Shown: one piece after another, positions 41,979-50,968 of the stretch
How the letters are laid out: the number at the start of each line of letters is the position of its first letter
Position numbering within the stretch: position 1 is the stretch's first letter
Program-made: the position numbers and the translations under genes
The notes under the pieces: generated by a model
The model's input: only the letters and a program-made list of their open reading frames with translations
Databases searched by the model: none
What the model was told of the DNA's origin: nothing
Source of the DNA: Anaerosporobacter faecicola
GTDB lineage: Bacteria; Bacillota; Clostridia; Lachnospirales; Lachnospiraceae
Reading direction: 5' to 3'
Assembly: GCF_012070565.1 (NCBI RefSeq)
Contig: NZ_JAAQRO010000024.1
Coordinates: forward strand, 1-64,000
Length of the DNA: 64,000 nt

Positions 41979-43532
41979 TTACATCAGTGGTGCAAATAAC
42001 CGCAATATTGCCTGAATGAGTCGCATCGGCAATCTTCGATGGCAATCCTTCTCTGTAATTCGTTTACTAACCGAAAAGACTTCCATTGCATCTTCTTTTA
42101 CTTGTTTAACAACATTCGACTGGTATAAGAATACACCACATTCAAAATGAAGGTACAAGCTCCGATAATCCATATTGATAGTTCCTACGGTCGCTACTTC
42201 ATCATCACAGACGAAGCATTTGGCATGAATAAAACCTGGTTGATACTCGTAGATCTTCACTCCATTTTGAACCAGTTGGGAATAGTAGGATTGGGTTAAC
42301 CAGAAGACATACTTCTTATCCGGAATTCCAGGAGTAACGATTCGAACATCTACCCCTTTCTTTGCAGCCAGACAAAGTGCTGTCATCATTTCATTATCGA
42401 TGATCAGATATGGCGTATACATGTAAATGTAGCGAGTTGCTCCATTGATCAGGTTTAGGTATACATTCTCACCCACGACCTCCTGATCCAATGGGGTATC
42501 TCCATATGGTTGTACATACCCATCAGACTCAAATACCTCATCGAAGTGAATATGTGGTTTGAATACAGAGATATCCTCATCCGTTGGACGCATGGCATTC
42601 CACATCTGAAGGAACATGACGGTAAAATTCCATACTGCTTCCCCTTTTAGCATAATACCAGCATCTTTCCAGTAACCGAATCGTTCAATATGATTGATGT
42701 ATTCATCTGCCAGATTAATTCCACCCGTGAAAGCAGTATGTCCATCAATAACAAGGATTTTTCTATGGTCACGATGGTTCATAACAACAGAGAAGATTGG
42801 AATATAAGGATTGAACGCAAAACACTTAATCCCTAGACGCTCCATTTTTTGATAATACGGATAAGGTAGTGTTCGAAGACATCCAAAATCATCATAGATT
42901 AAGCGAACTTCCACACCCTGCTTTACTTTTTCTACTAAAATTTCAAGAATCTGATCCCACATCTTTCCTTCGTCAATAATGAAATATTCTAAAAAGATAT
43001 AATGTTTTGCTTTCCGTAATTCCTGTAGCATATCAGGATAATTATCTTCTCCTGATTTATAATACTTGGCTGTGGTGTTCTTATAGATTGGAAAATTGGT
43101 TACCTTATGAATGTATCTGGACTGCAGGGCAACCTGTTTATTGGATTTCTCCAATTCTTCCAATACTTCTGCCGATTGCTCGAGACTGGGATTCATTTTG
43201 TTGTACTCTGCATCAAGTTTAGCACGTAATCTTCTAGACGGCTGCTTGTTTCCCATAGAAGCATATAAGAGTCCCCCAAGCAATGGGAATAATAGAATAG
43301 GTACAACCCACGCTAACTTATAAGCGGGGTTATCCTGTTTATTAATAATATACAGCACTGCTAAAGCACTAATGATATTGAATAAAGCCGAAATCATGGC
43401 AGAGTATTCACTTAGCTTTACAAGAAATAGGATCATCCAACCTACTTGTAAAGCTAAGATTACACCCACGATAAATATTCTGCTCAACACAACCTTTACT
43501 AATCTGACAGTTATTTCTTTTACTTTCTCCAT
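41979..43532 (-). CDS. cls: Cardiolipin synthase
   Basis: 517 residues. Two N-terminal transmembrane helices (about 13-60), then two phospholipase D motifs: NHRDHRKILVIDGHTAFTGG and FIHAKCFVCDDEVATVG, each followed by the conserved GxxN/D block (GGINLADEY, GTINMDYRS). Joins two phosphatidylglycerols to cardiolipin at the membrane. The longer frame begins with a GTG two codons earlier; the ATG at 43532 has better spacing to AGGTG. Monocistronic. Confidence 0.93.
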   Translation of the reverse strand: MEKVKEITVRLVKVVLSRIFIVGVILALQVGWMILFLVKLSEYSAMISALFNIISALAVLYIINKQDNPAYKLAWVVPILLFPLLGGLLYASMGNKQPSRRLRAKLDAEYNKMNPSLEQSAEVLEELEKSNKQVALQSRYIHKVTNFPIYKNTTAKYYKSGEDNYPDMLQELRKAKHYIFLEYFIIDEGKMWDQILEILVEKVKQGVEVRLIYDDFGCLRTLPYPYYQKMERLGIKCFAFNPYIPIFSVVMNHRDHRKILVIDGHTAFTGGINLADEYINHIERFGYWKDAGIMLKGEAVWNFTVMFLQMWNAMRPTDEDISVFKPHIHFDEVFESDGYVQPYGDTPLDQEVVGENVYLNLINGATRYIYMYTPYLIIDNEMMTALCLAAKKGVDVRIVTPGIPDKKYVFWLTQSYYSQLVQNGVKIYEYQPGFIHAKCFVCDDEVATVGTINMDYRSLYLHFECGVFLYQSNVVKQVKEDAMEVFSVSKRITEKDCHRRLPMRLIQAILRLFAPLM

Positions 43533-43616
43533 ACCCACACCTATGTCCCTATTTCATACATGTTTTTTAATGCTACCATTTTAGCGTTTCTTGGGTGGGT
43601 TGTCTAGTCCTATCCA

Positions 43617-45671
43617 CTAATTCAGGAAAAGGTTTCGTTTGAATCCAATATATGTTGCAAGGAAGTAAATGATATAAAAACCACCAAATACGCCAAGTGC
43701 TACACCATAATACAGGAGCGTTGATGTCTCCACACCTGTATAAAAGATGAATTTCTTACTGGCAAATAGTGCAATTCCACAGCTTGTTATAATAGAAATA
43801 AGGATTGGACATAGGTAATACAGCAATAGTTGTCGAAATACACATTGATTAATCTGTCTTTTATTCAATCCTAACTTGCTTAAAACACCATAACGGAACT
43901 TGTATTTGGTGGAGTCGCTTAATTGCTGTACCGCTAGAATAGTCAACGCTACACATAAGAACACAAATCCAATATACATAAGAGGGAAGGTACAAGCAGA
44001 CATTACAAATCGCATGTCGATCATGACATCTTTCTTAACGATACAATTACTTACATATACCATCACCTGGCTTGATCCATACCCGTACTCGAACGTATCA
44101 TAGTCCCTCTCTTCCTCATCCTCTTCCTTATCTTTTGCAGTTTCAAGTGTGTCATTTTTTGCATCTTCTTTTTTTATAATCTTCTCTTTTCGAACGGCAA
44201 GTAATGCTTCTTGAAGTCCATATTCTGCCTCTTGTTCAAGTTTCACTGCCATTTGGCTATACATTGGTGTCATTTGTTTGATTCGATCATCTGGTACAAC
44301 AATCACATAGTCTGCTCCATTTTGTCCATCTAAAGAGAATTCTTCTGTATAGTAGGCACTTAGATGCAACGTTTTGTTGCCACATACTAGTTCCTTTTCC
44401 TTTTGTTCTTGATTTAACCGATTATATATTCCCTTTTTTATGGCGACTGCATATTCATCATCCTGCAAGGAAATTGGCGCTAGATCAATCATTTGCCGCA
44501 ACGTATTAAAATCAGATATTCCCATATACGTATCATATGGATAATATGCTTCTCCATGAACATTGGTTAGGCTTAGCAGATCCTCATTCATCTTCGTTGT
44601 TCCATTGGAATAAACCCGATAAACCAATTTTGTCTGTATTGATCCCCATTCCTCAATGGTTTCCTGTTCTTCTAAAAACTCTTCGTCTGTTTCCTCACTA
44701 TGTATAATGATGTCAAATGGGAATTTGACTGGTAATTGTTTTCTCTGATAATCATGGAACATCATTGCAAATGTACATCCAAACAATGCTACAGAGAACA
44801 AAACACTCAAGGTTCCCATGGTAAACTGCATCGTTTTTATCTTAGAAGAAAATTGACGTAATAAGAAGACATTCGTCCCACGATACATTCCCTTTCCCTT
44901 CTTGGTCACATACCAGGAAACCCAAGAAGCAACACCTACATATGTTCCATATATGGCGATTACATAACCTGCAATTCGTGAGATCCACCCCAATGGTGTA
45001 TAGGTTCCAAAGAAAACATATCGATAAAATAGTATGAAATAAAGGATTGATAGCCACAGTAACCATCTAGTCCAGCCCATATGCTTCTCTTCTACTGATT
45101 GGTTTTCCTTCTCTGCTTTCATAAAATCCGCGATATTCATCTTCTTAATCTTTTTCCGACTTCGTAGTAATGCTAACAGAAAACATACACTATAGCAGAG
45201 AAAGGTCATGCATAGCCCCCATACACTTACCTCTACGTGAATATGATAACTACTGCCCATTATCTTGAAAAAGATTGTCATGATAAATTGTTCTAACCCT
45301 AGCCCTACTACAATTCCAAATGCAAATGCAACAATACTTAAAATTATATTCTCTCGAAAATACACTTTTGAAATAGTCTTTTTCTTCATTCCAAGCAAAA
45401 GATACGTACCGAACTCTTTGCTTCGCCTCTCCATCATAAACCGAATCATATAATTGATAAGCCAAGCAATGATAATTATGATAAAAAATGTTGCAAGTCC
45501 TAGCATACATGCGAGAATCATTACCTGAGAACACATATTCCTTACATCTTTTGAGAATATCATACTATTAAAACTGAACATCAGTGCTGTTACCATAATC
45601 ATTGTAAGCAGATACACCAGATAATCTCTCATAGAACGTTTTGCATTTCGTAATGATAATTTACTCAACAT
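43617..45671 (-). CDS. Bce-type ABC permease
   Basis: 684 residues: ten transmembrane helices arranged 1-4-?-2 with a large extracytoplasmic domain between about residues 310 and 540, the mark of BceB-like antimicrobial-peptide detoxification permeases. Early block SLRNAKRSMRDYLVYLLTM and RSKEFGTYLLLGMKKKTI (coupling helix) are typical. AGGAGG stands 11 bases before ATG 45671, which overlaps the ATPase stop by 11 bases. Works with the ATPase and kinase encoded upstream; probably senses or removes a peptide acting on the cell wall. Confidence 0.9.
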   Translation of the reverse strand: MLSKLSLRNAKRSMRDYLVYLLTMIMVTALMFSFNSMIFSKDVRNMCSQVMILACMLGLATFFIIIIIAWLINYMIRFMMERRSKEFGTYLLLGMKKKTISKVYFRENIILSIVAFAFGIVVGLGLEQFIMTIFFKIMGSSYHIHVEVSVWGLCMTFLCYSVCFLLALLRSRKKIKKMNIADFMKAEKENQSVEEKHMGWTRWLLWLSILYFILFYRYVFFGTYTPLGWISRIAGYVIAIYGTYVGVASWVSWYVTKKGKGMYRGTNVFLLRQFSSKIKTMQFTMGTLSVLFSVALFGCTFAMMFHDYQRKQLPVKFPFDIIIHSEETDEEFLEEQETIEEWGSIQTKLVYRVYSNGTTKMNEDLLSLTNVHGEAYYPYDTYMGISDFNTLRQMIDLAPISLQDDEYAVAIKKGIYNRLNQEQKEKELVCGNKTLHLSAYYTEEFSLDGQNGADYVIVVPDDRIKQMTPMYSQMAVKLEQEAEYGLQEALLAVRKEKIIKKEDAKNDTLETAKDKEEDEEERDYDTFEYGYGSSQVMVYVSNCIVKKDVMIDMRFVMSACTFPLMYIGFVFLCVALTILAVQQLSDSTKYKFRYGVLSKLGLNKRQINQCVFRQLLLYYLCPILISIITSCGIALFASKKFIFYTGVETSTLLYYGVALGVFGGFYIIYFLATYIGFKRNLFLN

Positions 45672-46437
45672 CAGAAGTGTCACCTCCTGTAAGGGATAGC
45701 ACATCTAAGATTTCTCCCAAAAACTCTTTTCTGCTTTTTGTTCCACGAATCATCTCATGAAAGATTTCTCCATCTTTTAGAAACAGAATTCGTTTACAAT
45801 AACTTGCTGAAAATGCATCATGGGTTACCATTAAAATCGTCGCATGTAGTTGATCGTTCATCTTCTGAAACGTATCCAGTAACATACGAGAAGATTTTGA
45901 ATCCAATGCTCCAGTTGGTTCATCCGCTAAGATTAGTTTTGGATCATTAACTAATGCTCTGGCACAGGCACATCGCTGCTTCTGTCCTCCGGATACCTGA
46001 TAAGGGAATTTACCTGCAATCTCTTCGATTCCAAGCGTCTTCATCATCTCCGTACAGCGTTTTCCAATCTCATTCTTCTTACCGCTCCACTCTTTATGAA
46101 GCGACATGGCAAGGGTAATATTCTCCTCCATTGTTAGCGTATCCAACAGATTGAAGTCCTGGAAGACAAAACCCAGGTTGTTCATACGGAAATCAGACAA
46201 TTGGTCATCGTTCATCTCTGTAATATCCGTCTCTTCAAAGTAAATGTGTCCTGCAGTTACCGTATCAATTGTTGAAATCATATTCAACAGTGTACTTTTA
46301 CCTGAGCCTGACGCACCCATGATTCCTATGAACTCCCCTTGATTTACCGTAAAACTAACCCGATTTACTGCTTTTGTAACCGCATTACTCTGTCCATAAT
46401 ATTTCTCTACATCACAAATTCTAATAAATTCACTCAT
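45661..46437 (-). CDS. Bce-type ABC ATPase
   Basis: 258 residues. Walker A GASGSGKST, Q-loop FQDFNLLDTLTMEENITL, signature VSGGQKQRCACARAL, Walker B LILADEPTGALDSKSS and H-loop VTHD. Sequence style is that of BceA. AGAGAGG precedes the ATG at 46437; an ATG two codons earlier is too close to it. Overlaps the permease gene. Confidence 0.93.
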   Translation of the reverse strand: MSEFIRICDVEKYYGQSNAVTKAVNRVSFTVNQGEFIGIMGASGSGKSTLLNMISTIDTVTAGHIYFEETDITEMNDDQLSDFRMNNLGFVFQDFNLLDTLTMEENITLAMSLHKEWSGKKNEIGKRCTEMMKTLGIEEIAGKFPYQVSGGQKQRCACARALVNDPKLILADEPTGALDSKSSRMLLDTFQKMNDQLHATILMVTHDAFSASYCKRILFLKDGEIFHEMIRGTKSRKEFLGEILDVLSLTGGDTSDVE

Positions 46438-46622
46438 AATCATACCTCTCTTCTAATTACCGTTTTATCGTAACAAGTAACCGTTTCTGTCTCCTTCATG
46501 AATCCTGTATTCGCTGTTTCTCTTTTCTTTGGATTTCTTGTTAACAGTATAACGAATTATTGAACATCATGGTATGAGTTACCTTTACAGTTATCTTACA
46601 GTTTTGAAAGATAACTTGTTCC

Positions 46623-47633
46623 TTACTCAAAAAGGCTAGACCTTGGAAAAAGCATATGGATTCTCGTATATTCTCCTTCTTTTGACTCTACCTGCAGCCT
46701 AATCCCGATTCGTTCGCTTAATTTCTGACATAGATATAAGCCAATTCCTGTCGCTTTCGACTGATCTTTTCTTCCATTGCTTCCTGTAAAGCCTTTATCA
46801 AAGATTCTTCCTAACTCTTCTTCCTTAATTCCCACTCCATTATCTTCAATCGTCAACACAACGCAATCTTTTCTCTCTTCTGTAGAAAACAGAATAGCCG
46901 CCCCTTCTTTTCTCCTGTATTGAACGGCATTTCGAATGATTTGGTTTAATATGAATGCAATCCATTTGGCATCACTGGATACAATCGTTTCCTCAAATGC
47001 AATGGATAAGCGCACTTGATTTTGTCGCAGATACGGTTTGTTCTTGCTGATGGTGTCCTTCACCACCTCCGCCAGATCCATCTTCTGAATAAGATAGTCT
47101 TTGTAAACGGAATCCAGTCTGGCATAATAGAGCACCATGTCGATGTATGTATCAATTTTATTCAATTCAGCTGTTACCGTCTGGTTCCACTGTTCCTTAT
47201 GATTTGCTCCATATAACGTTAGATAAGCCAGTGGCGTCTTCACCTCATGTACCCAGCCTTCGATATATTCCTTATAATCCTGTTTGGCATCATTTAATTC
47301 GTTAATCTTCTCAATAACATCTTTGTTGGATTTTTTAATGATTTGTCGATACAATTGATCCTCGATACGATAGGATTTTGGCATTACTTCCCCAATCAGA
47401 TACCGTTTATCTAATTCATCGAGTAATTGTGTAATCTCCTGAAAATACTTCTTTCTCTGTATATACGTTACGCCATAAACGAATACATTGCCAATGACCC
47501 AAGCTGTCAAAATTAGAAAGATTACACCATAGGAATTCCCCACCAGTCGAAGGAAACAAGTCAAAGCAAGCATTCCCGCTAATTGTAACAATAGTACAAA
47601 CAGTTTATCCTTTAAAAAATCACCTAATTTCAT
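46623..47633 (-). CDS. Bce-type intramembrane-sensing histidine kinase
   Basis: 336 residues. Two transmembrane helices (about 14-32 and 37-55) with almost no outer loop, as in BceS kinases that sense through their ABC transporter. The acceptor histidine is in GWVHEVKTPLAYLTLYG, and the ATP domain has NQIIRNAVQYRRKEG, DNGVGI and ATGIGLYLC. No response regulator is adjacent: the gene starts 2 bases after a PadR gene. An orphan BceR-like regulator lies at 51563-52237. Confidence 0.9.
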   Translation of the reverse strand: MKLGDFLKDKLFVLLLQLAGMLALTCFLRLVGNSYGVIFLILTAWVIGNVFVYGVTYIQRKKYFQEITQLLDELDKRYLIGEVMPKSYRIEDQLYRQIIKKSNKDVIEKINELNDAKQDYKEYIEGWVHEVKTPLAYLTLYGANHKEQWNQTVTAELNKIDTYIDMVLYYARLDSVYKDYLIQKMDLAEVVKDTISKNKPYLRQNQVRLSIAFEETIVSSDAKWIAFILNQIIRNAVQYRRKEGAAILFSTEERKDCVVLTIEDNGVGIKEEELGRIFDKGFTGSNGRKDQSKATGIGLYLCQKLSERIGIRLQVESKEGEYTRIHMLFPRSSLFE

Positions 47634-47635
47634 AC

Positions 47636-48175
47636 CTACATCTCCAATTCTTCTATCGTCTCATCACACCACTGAATAACAGCCTCACTCGATAGAATTC
47701 CTCTTCTTAGTACAGCATTAAGAAAAAAACACCTCTCCTCTGCTACTTCTTTAATTCCTTGTTCCAACTCCGCTTGCATTTTGAGATATTTCATTCTATT
47801 CTCTACATAGATTTCTTTATAGTTTTTCATCATTTGTATTATCTTTTCCACTGGTTGATTACTTGAAAACAATAATTTCAACATAAACTCTGAACGTACT
47901 GGTTGCTGCACGGTATCTGCTATGAGCCATGTCTTGAGTTCCTCTTTCCCTTTTTCAGTAATCCCGTACAACACCTTTTTATCCTTTTCGGTTGAAATGA
48001 TTTCAATCATTTCCTCTTTCAACAACCTCTTCAATGTTGGATAGATGTGTCCAAAATTCTCATTCCAAAAACCAGATAAAACCTTGTCGCTATACTTTTT
48101 TATATCATAGCCTGTACTTGGTGATATATTCAATATACCTAATATTGCATACATTGATTTATTTGTTAATGCCAT
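47636..48175 (-). CDS. PadR-family regulator (with C-terminal helical domain)
   Basis: 179 residues. Winged HTH at about 5-85 (MYAILGILNISPSTGYDIKKYSD, GHIYPTLKRLLKEEMIEII, the wing KKVLYGITEKGKEEL) followed by a C-terminal Vir_act_alpha_C-type coiled helix (about 90-179), so a full-length group 1 PadR. AGGAGA precedes the ATG. First gene of the operon PadR, kinase, ATPase, permease; it occupies the slot where Bce loci carry the response regulator, and may repress the operon. Confidence 0.9.
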   Translation of the reverse strand: MALTNKSMYAILGILNISPSTGYDIKKYSDKVLSGFWNENFGHIYPTLKRLLKEEMIEIISTEKDKKVLYGITEKGKEELKTWLIADTVQQPVRSEFMLKLLFSSNQPVEKIIQMMKNYKEIYVENRMKYLKMQAELEQGIKEVAEERCFFLNAVLRRGILSSEAVIQWCDETIEELEM

Positions 48176-48264
48176 TCTTATTTTCTCCTATTTTATGATA
48201 CAAGAGCCAAAAAGTCATTTCATTTTGTGCCTATTTTTCTTATGTCGAGTTTTCTGGCTTTCAT

Positions 48265-48318
48265 CAGAAAAATGCCTTAGGATAACCTTTCAGGACTGAA
48301 ATTGAACTGCGAAGTTTC
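48265..48318. repeat. Palindromic repeat element, copy C (partial)
   Basis: About 54 bp matching copies A and B over the block AATGCCTTAGGATAACCTTT plus one terminal arm ending TTGAACTGCGAAGTTTCAG. The opposite arm is missing. The arm overlaps the TGA stop of the MGT glycosyltransferase gene. Confidence 0.7.
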
Positions 48319-49489
48319 AGTTAATATATTCTTCCAATCTCAATACCACTTGCTCCGTCTTAACAGCATTTTTCATCTGTAATGAAATCTGCATACAATT
48401 TTCTTTTATTTTCTTATCAGATATAAGTGCTTCTACTTTATCTCTCAGCAATTCCGGCGTCAGTACCTTAATATCTTCTGTGATTCCAAGTTGCATTGCG
48501 ACAAGACGTTTCGACACCATATGTTGGTCATTGACTTGTGGTAAAGCCAACATAGGAACCCCATAATATAGTGCTTCATTCACACTATTAAAACCTGCAT
48601 GTGTAATAAATACATCGGCTTTCTTTAAGATTTCCAACTGTGGAAGGAAACGATTCACCATAAAATTAGACGGTACTTCCCCGAGTTCAGCTTGATTAAT
48701 CTTCTTACCAATTGACATACACACATAGTAATTGGTATCACAAAATGTAGCAATACACATTTTATAAAAATACAAAAAGTCTGTATTAATGCTTCCCAAT
48801 GATATGTAGATCAGTTTTTTGTCATCTAATATTGATAAATCCAAATCAGACTCTTCCAACTGGCGATTGATTGATGGACCTGCAAATATATATTCCGGTT
48901 CATTTACCCCCTCATCTCCATTAAATTCACGAGTAGTGTATACAATATTCAAATCTCCTTTACTTGTGAAAACTTGCTCTAATGATGGTTGTTGTATATT
49001 ATATTTTTCACAAATTCGCGCTACAATTTCATAACAATGATCTAATTGTGGATGAAACCCTCTTGCAAACATCCTCTCGGGTATTGGTGCTTTACTCATA
49101 GCAAAAGAAGAATGTGAGCAAACAATTGGGACTGTTGTCATCTGTTTCAAGAAGCAACCGCCTCCAAAGATTGAGTCACATATAATCATATCATACTGCT
49201 CATGATCTACAATATCCATGATTTCTGGTAACACTACCTCATCGTATAGAAGAATATATTCTAGCAACATGTAAAACGGATGCCTATCTGTGGGACGATA
49301 ATTCTTAAAAAATATATCCAAGTCGTTACTATATCCAATCCTTCTAGCTCCCATCTGATTCACTTGTTCTGAAAATGATGCAGAACAAAAATAGTCAACC
49401 TGGTTTCCTCTTTGTGTAAGCGCTTTAACCATTCCAAGCGTTGGGTTAATATGTCCGTTTAAGTTTGCATTAACAAATAATAGTTTCAT
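48317..49489 (-). CDS. MGT-type UDP-glycosyltransferase
   Basis: 390 residues, GT1 (GT-B fold). N-terminal LFVNANLNGHINPTLGMVKALTQRG is the acceptor-side start with the catalytic His; C-terminal donor motif is VFITHAGFNSVNEALYYGVPMLALPQVNDQ. Closest in style to macrolide glycosyltransferases (MGT), which sugar-tag and inactivate antibiotics or decorate natural products and lipids. AAGGAGG stands before ATG 49489; 15 earlier codons run through the operator and are rejected. The promoter carries two copies of a dyad (49502-49551). Confidence 0.85.
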   Translation of the reverse strand: MKLLFVNANLNGHINPTLGMVKALTQRGNQVDYFCSASFSEQVNQMGARRIGYSNDLDIFFKNYRPTDRHPFYMLLEYILLYDEVVLPEIMDIVDHEQYDMIICDSIFGGGCFLKQMTTVPIVCSHSSFAMSKAPIPERMFARGFHPQLDHCYEIVARICEKYNIQQPSLEQVFTSKGDLNIVYTTREFNGDEGVNEPEYIFAGPSINRQLEESDLDLSILDDKKLIYISLGSINTDFLYFYKMCIATFCDTNYYVCMSIGKKINQAELGEVPSNFMVNRFLPQLEILKKADVFITHAGFNSVNEALYYGVPMLALPQVNDQHMVSKRLVAMQLGITEDIKVLTPELLRDKVEALISDKKIKENCMQISLQMKNAVKTEQVVLRLEEYIN

Positions 49490-49501
49490 ATTCTCCCTCC
49501 T

Positions 49502-49551
49502 TATATCACTGTGATATAGTCTATAATATACCACAGTGATATAATTATCAA
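49502..49551 (-). promoter_or_regulatory. MGT promoter with two TATATCACTGTG operators
   Basis: Minus strand TTGATA (49546-49551) and TATTAT (49523-49528), 17 bases apart. A perfect dyad TATATCAC-T-GTGATATA lies at 49502-49518 just past the -10, and a second site, TACCACAGTGATATA (49529-49543), fills the spacer. Clear repressor sites; the regulator is not adjacent. Confidence 0.75.
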
Positions 49552-49672
49552 TAGTATTATTGTAATTATTTGGTTTAATTGATTGACTTCAAAAACAAAA
49601 AAGTATATAACTAGGATGCTAGAAACACACTGGTAGAAAAGAATGAAAGAAAATTCATTAGATGCCAAAAGG

Positions 49673-49880
49673 AAAAGGAAGGGGCTGTTGCAAAATAGTT
49701 GAGTAAAATCAGCTATGGAGCAATGGCTCTTTTTGCGTAAAAAAGTAAAAAGCAGGTGCCGAAGCACCTGCTAGTGGTATAATTAGATTATGTAATAAAA
49801 TTAATATTAAATATCTGAAAAGAACAAGGGAGCGTTGCTCCATGACTAAAAAAGTCATTTTGCAACACCCCCTTCCTTTT
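49673..49880. mobile_element. 208-bp MITE with 24-bp terminal inverted repeats
   Basis: Ends are 24-bp inverted repeats with one mismatch (49673-49696 and 49857-49880), core GGGGCTGTTGCAAAAT, which resembles the ends of IS1182-type transposons. No transposase. Inside is a perfect hairpin GCAGGTGC-CGAA-GCACCTGC (49752-49771). It sits 7 bases after the stop of the secreted-protein gene, for which it may provide the transcript end. Confidence 0.75.
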
Positions 49881-49887
49881 TTTAAAC

Positions 49888-50613
49888 TTAATAAACACTA
49901 TATGTTCCAGATATACTTACAAATCCTCTTACATAATAATTTATTCCAAATACTGAAGACGACTCTTCACTAACTGTAAAACCAGCACTTATGAGTTCAC
50001 CTATAGTAAATCCACCTTCATTACTCGTAGAATGTCCAGCTTCAAAATAAACTTCTCCAGTTAAGACACCACTTCCAGAATATTTTACTTCTGTAGTTGG
50101 AAAAGATGAGGCATATACTGATGCATCAACATTTTCTAAAGTAAAACTACTAGATGATGTAATATAGTAATTTTTTGATAATACTGAGTTAATCTGTCTG
50201 AATGAACCACTTTGATATACATTAAGATGCATAACAAAAGAAAGTACGAATGGTCCCTTGTATTGGTCACGTTTAACAACAATATTAGAATTTACACCAC
50301 TTGCTCTTAAAAGCTGGTTCTGTGTACTACCTTCTACGTATTCCGTAAGTGTTTCTATTAATGCATTTGTATTCTTGTCCACAATTTCAACTGTAGTAAC
50401 ACCGTCTATTGTAGCTTGTCTTACTACATTTACTTCATCGGTGTTATAATCTGTATGTACCACTATTTTATCTAGTCTAAGATCAAGTGTATCATCTTCA
50501 GTATTTGAAATATCTTCATTAGTAGGAATTGATTCAGCAGCCTTAACCAAGTTACTAGGCATAATAATTAAGGATGCAATAAACAAATAGGTTAATAGTT
50601 TGAATTTCTTCAT
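49888..50613 (-). CDS. Secreted protein of unknown family
   Basis: 241 residues. Signal peptide MKKFKLLTYLFIASLIIMP with cleavage near VKA-AES. The mature part starts with an acidic propeptide-like stretch (about 28-100, with VDKNTNALIETLTEYVEGSTQ) and ends in a Ser/Thr/Gly/aromatic-rich region (about 110-241) that looks all-beta. I recognise no domain. A perfect AGGAGG site decides ATG 50613. Divergent from a 54-residue membrane peptide across a palindromic promoter, next to a MITE. Could be a secreted toxin, bacteriocin or adhesin; none is shown. Confidence 0.7.
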   Translation of the reverse strand: MKKFKLLTYLFIASLIIMPSNLVKAAESIPTNEDISNTEDDTLDLRLDKIVVHTDYNTDEVNVVRQATIDGVTTVEIVDKNTNALIETLTEYVEGSTQNQLLRASGVNSNIVVKRDQYKGPFVLSFVMHLNVYQSGSFRQINSVLSKNYYITSSSSFTLENVDASVYASSFPTTEVKYSGSGVLTGEVYFEAGHSTSNEGGFTIGELISAGFTVSEESSSVFGINYYVRGFVSISGTYSVY

Positions 50614-50639
50614 ATTTAATTCCTCCTTCAAAATTTATG

Positions 50640-50673
50640 TTTACATAATATTACATATAATGTAAAATGTAAA
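50640..50673. promoter_or_regulatory. Nested palindromes in the divergent promoter
   Basis: Outer arms TTTACAT/ATGTAAA span 50640-50673; inner TTACAT-ATA-ATGTAA is at 50651-50665. The ACAT/ATGT half sites recall PadR-type operators. Placed between the secreted protein gene and the small peptide gene, so it likely controls both. Confidence 0.55.
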
Positions 50674-50701
50674 TATATATATTTTTTAGGAGGATATTGA
50701 C

Positions 50702-50866
50702 ATGTTTAATGATACTGCATTAAGAAAAACAATTGAATATTTAGCTGAGCAAAATGCTGATATTGCAAAACAACTTACTATTACTAATATTATATTAGCA
50801 GGATTTTTAACTTTATTTTTTATTTATATTGTATTAAGTATCTACAAACTATTAAAACATAAGTAA
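50702..50866 (+). CDS. 54-residue single-pass membrane peptide
   Basis: Starts MFNDTALRKTIEYLAEQNAD, then a transmembrane helix (about residues 29-47, IILAGFLTLFFIYIVLSIY) and ends with basic KLLKHK. AGGAGG stands 7 bases before the ATG, and a bidirectional terminator follows 10 bases after the stop, so this is a real transcription unit. It resembles small holin-like or immunity peptides in size and topology only. Divergent from the secreted 241-residue protein; the pair may be a toxin/immunity or secretion-helper set (inference). Confidence 0.75.
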   Translation: MFNDTALRKTIEYLAEQNADIAKQLTITNIILAGFLTLFFIYIVLSIYKLLKHK

Positions 50867-50875
50867 TTGTACAAT

Positions 50876-50909
50876 AAATCAGCACTACTCATTAGAGTAG
50901 TGCTGATTT
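50876..50909. terminator. Bidirectional terminator
   Basis: Perfect 15-bp stem AAATCAGCACTACTC with loop ATTA. Ends the 54-residue peptide gene on the plus strand and the 135-residue/20-residue peptide transcript on the minus strand. Confidence 0.75.
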
Positions 50910-50968
50910 ATAAAGGATGATTTGAAGCAACTGGAATTACAAATAAGTGGAATAATTTGAGTCATTAA

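Noticed and set aside
49501-49767. 88-codon frame between the MGT promoter and the MITE
   Set aside because: It runs through the operator, the promoter and the MITE end; composition is not protein-like.
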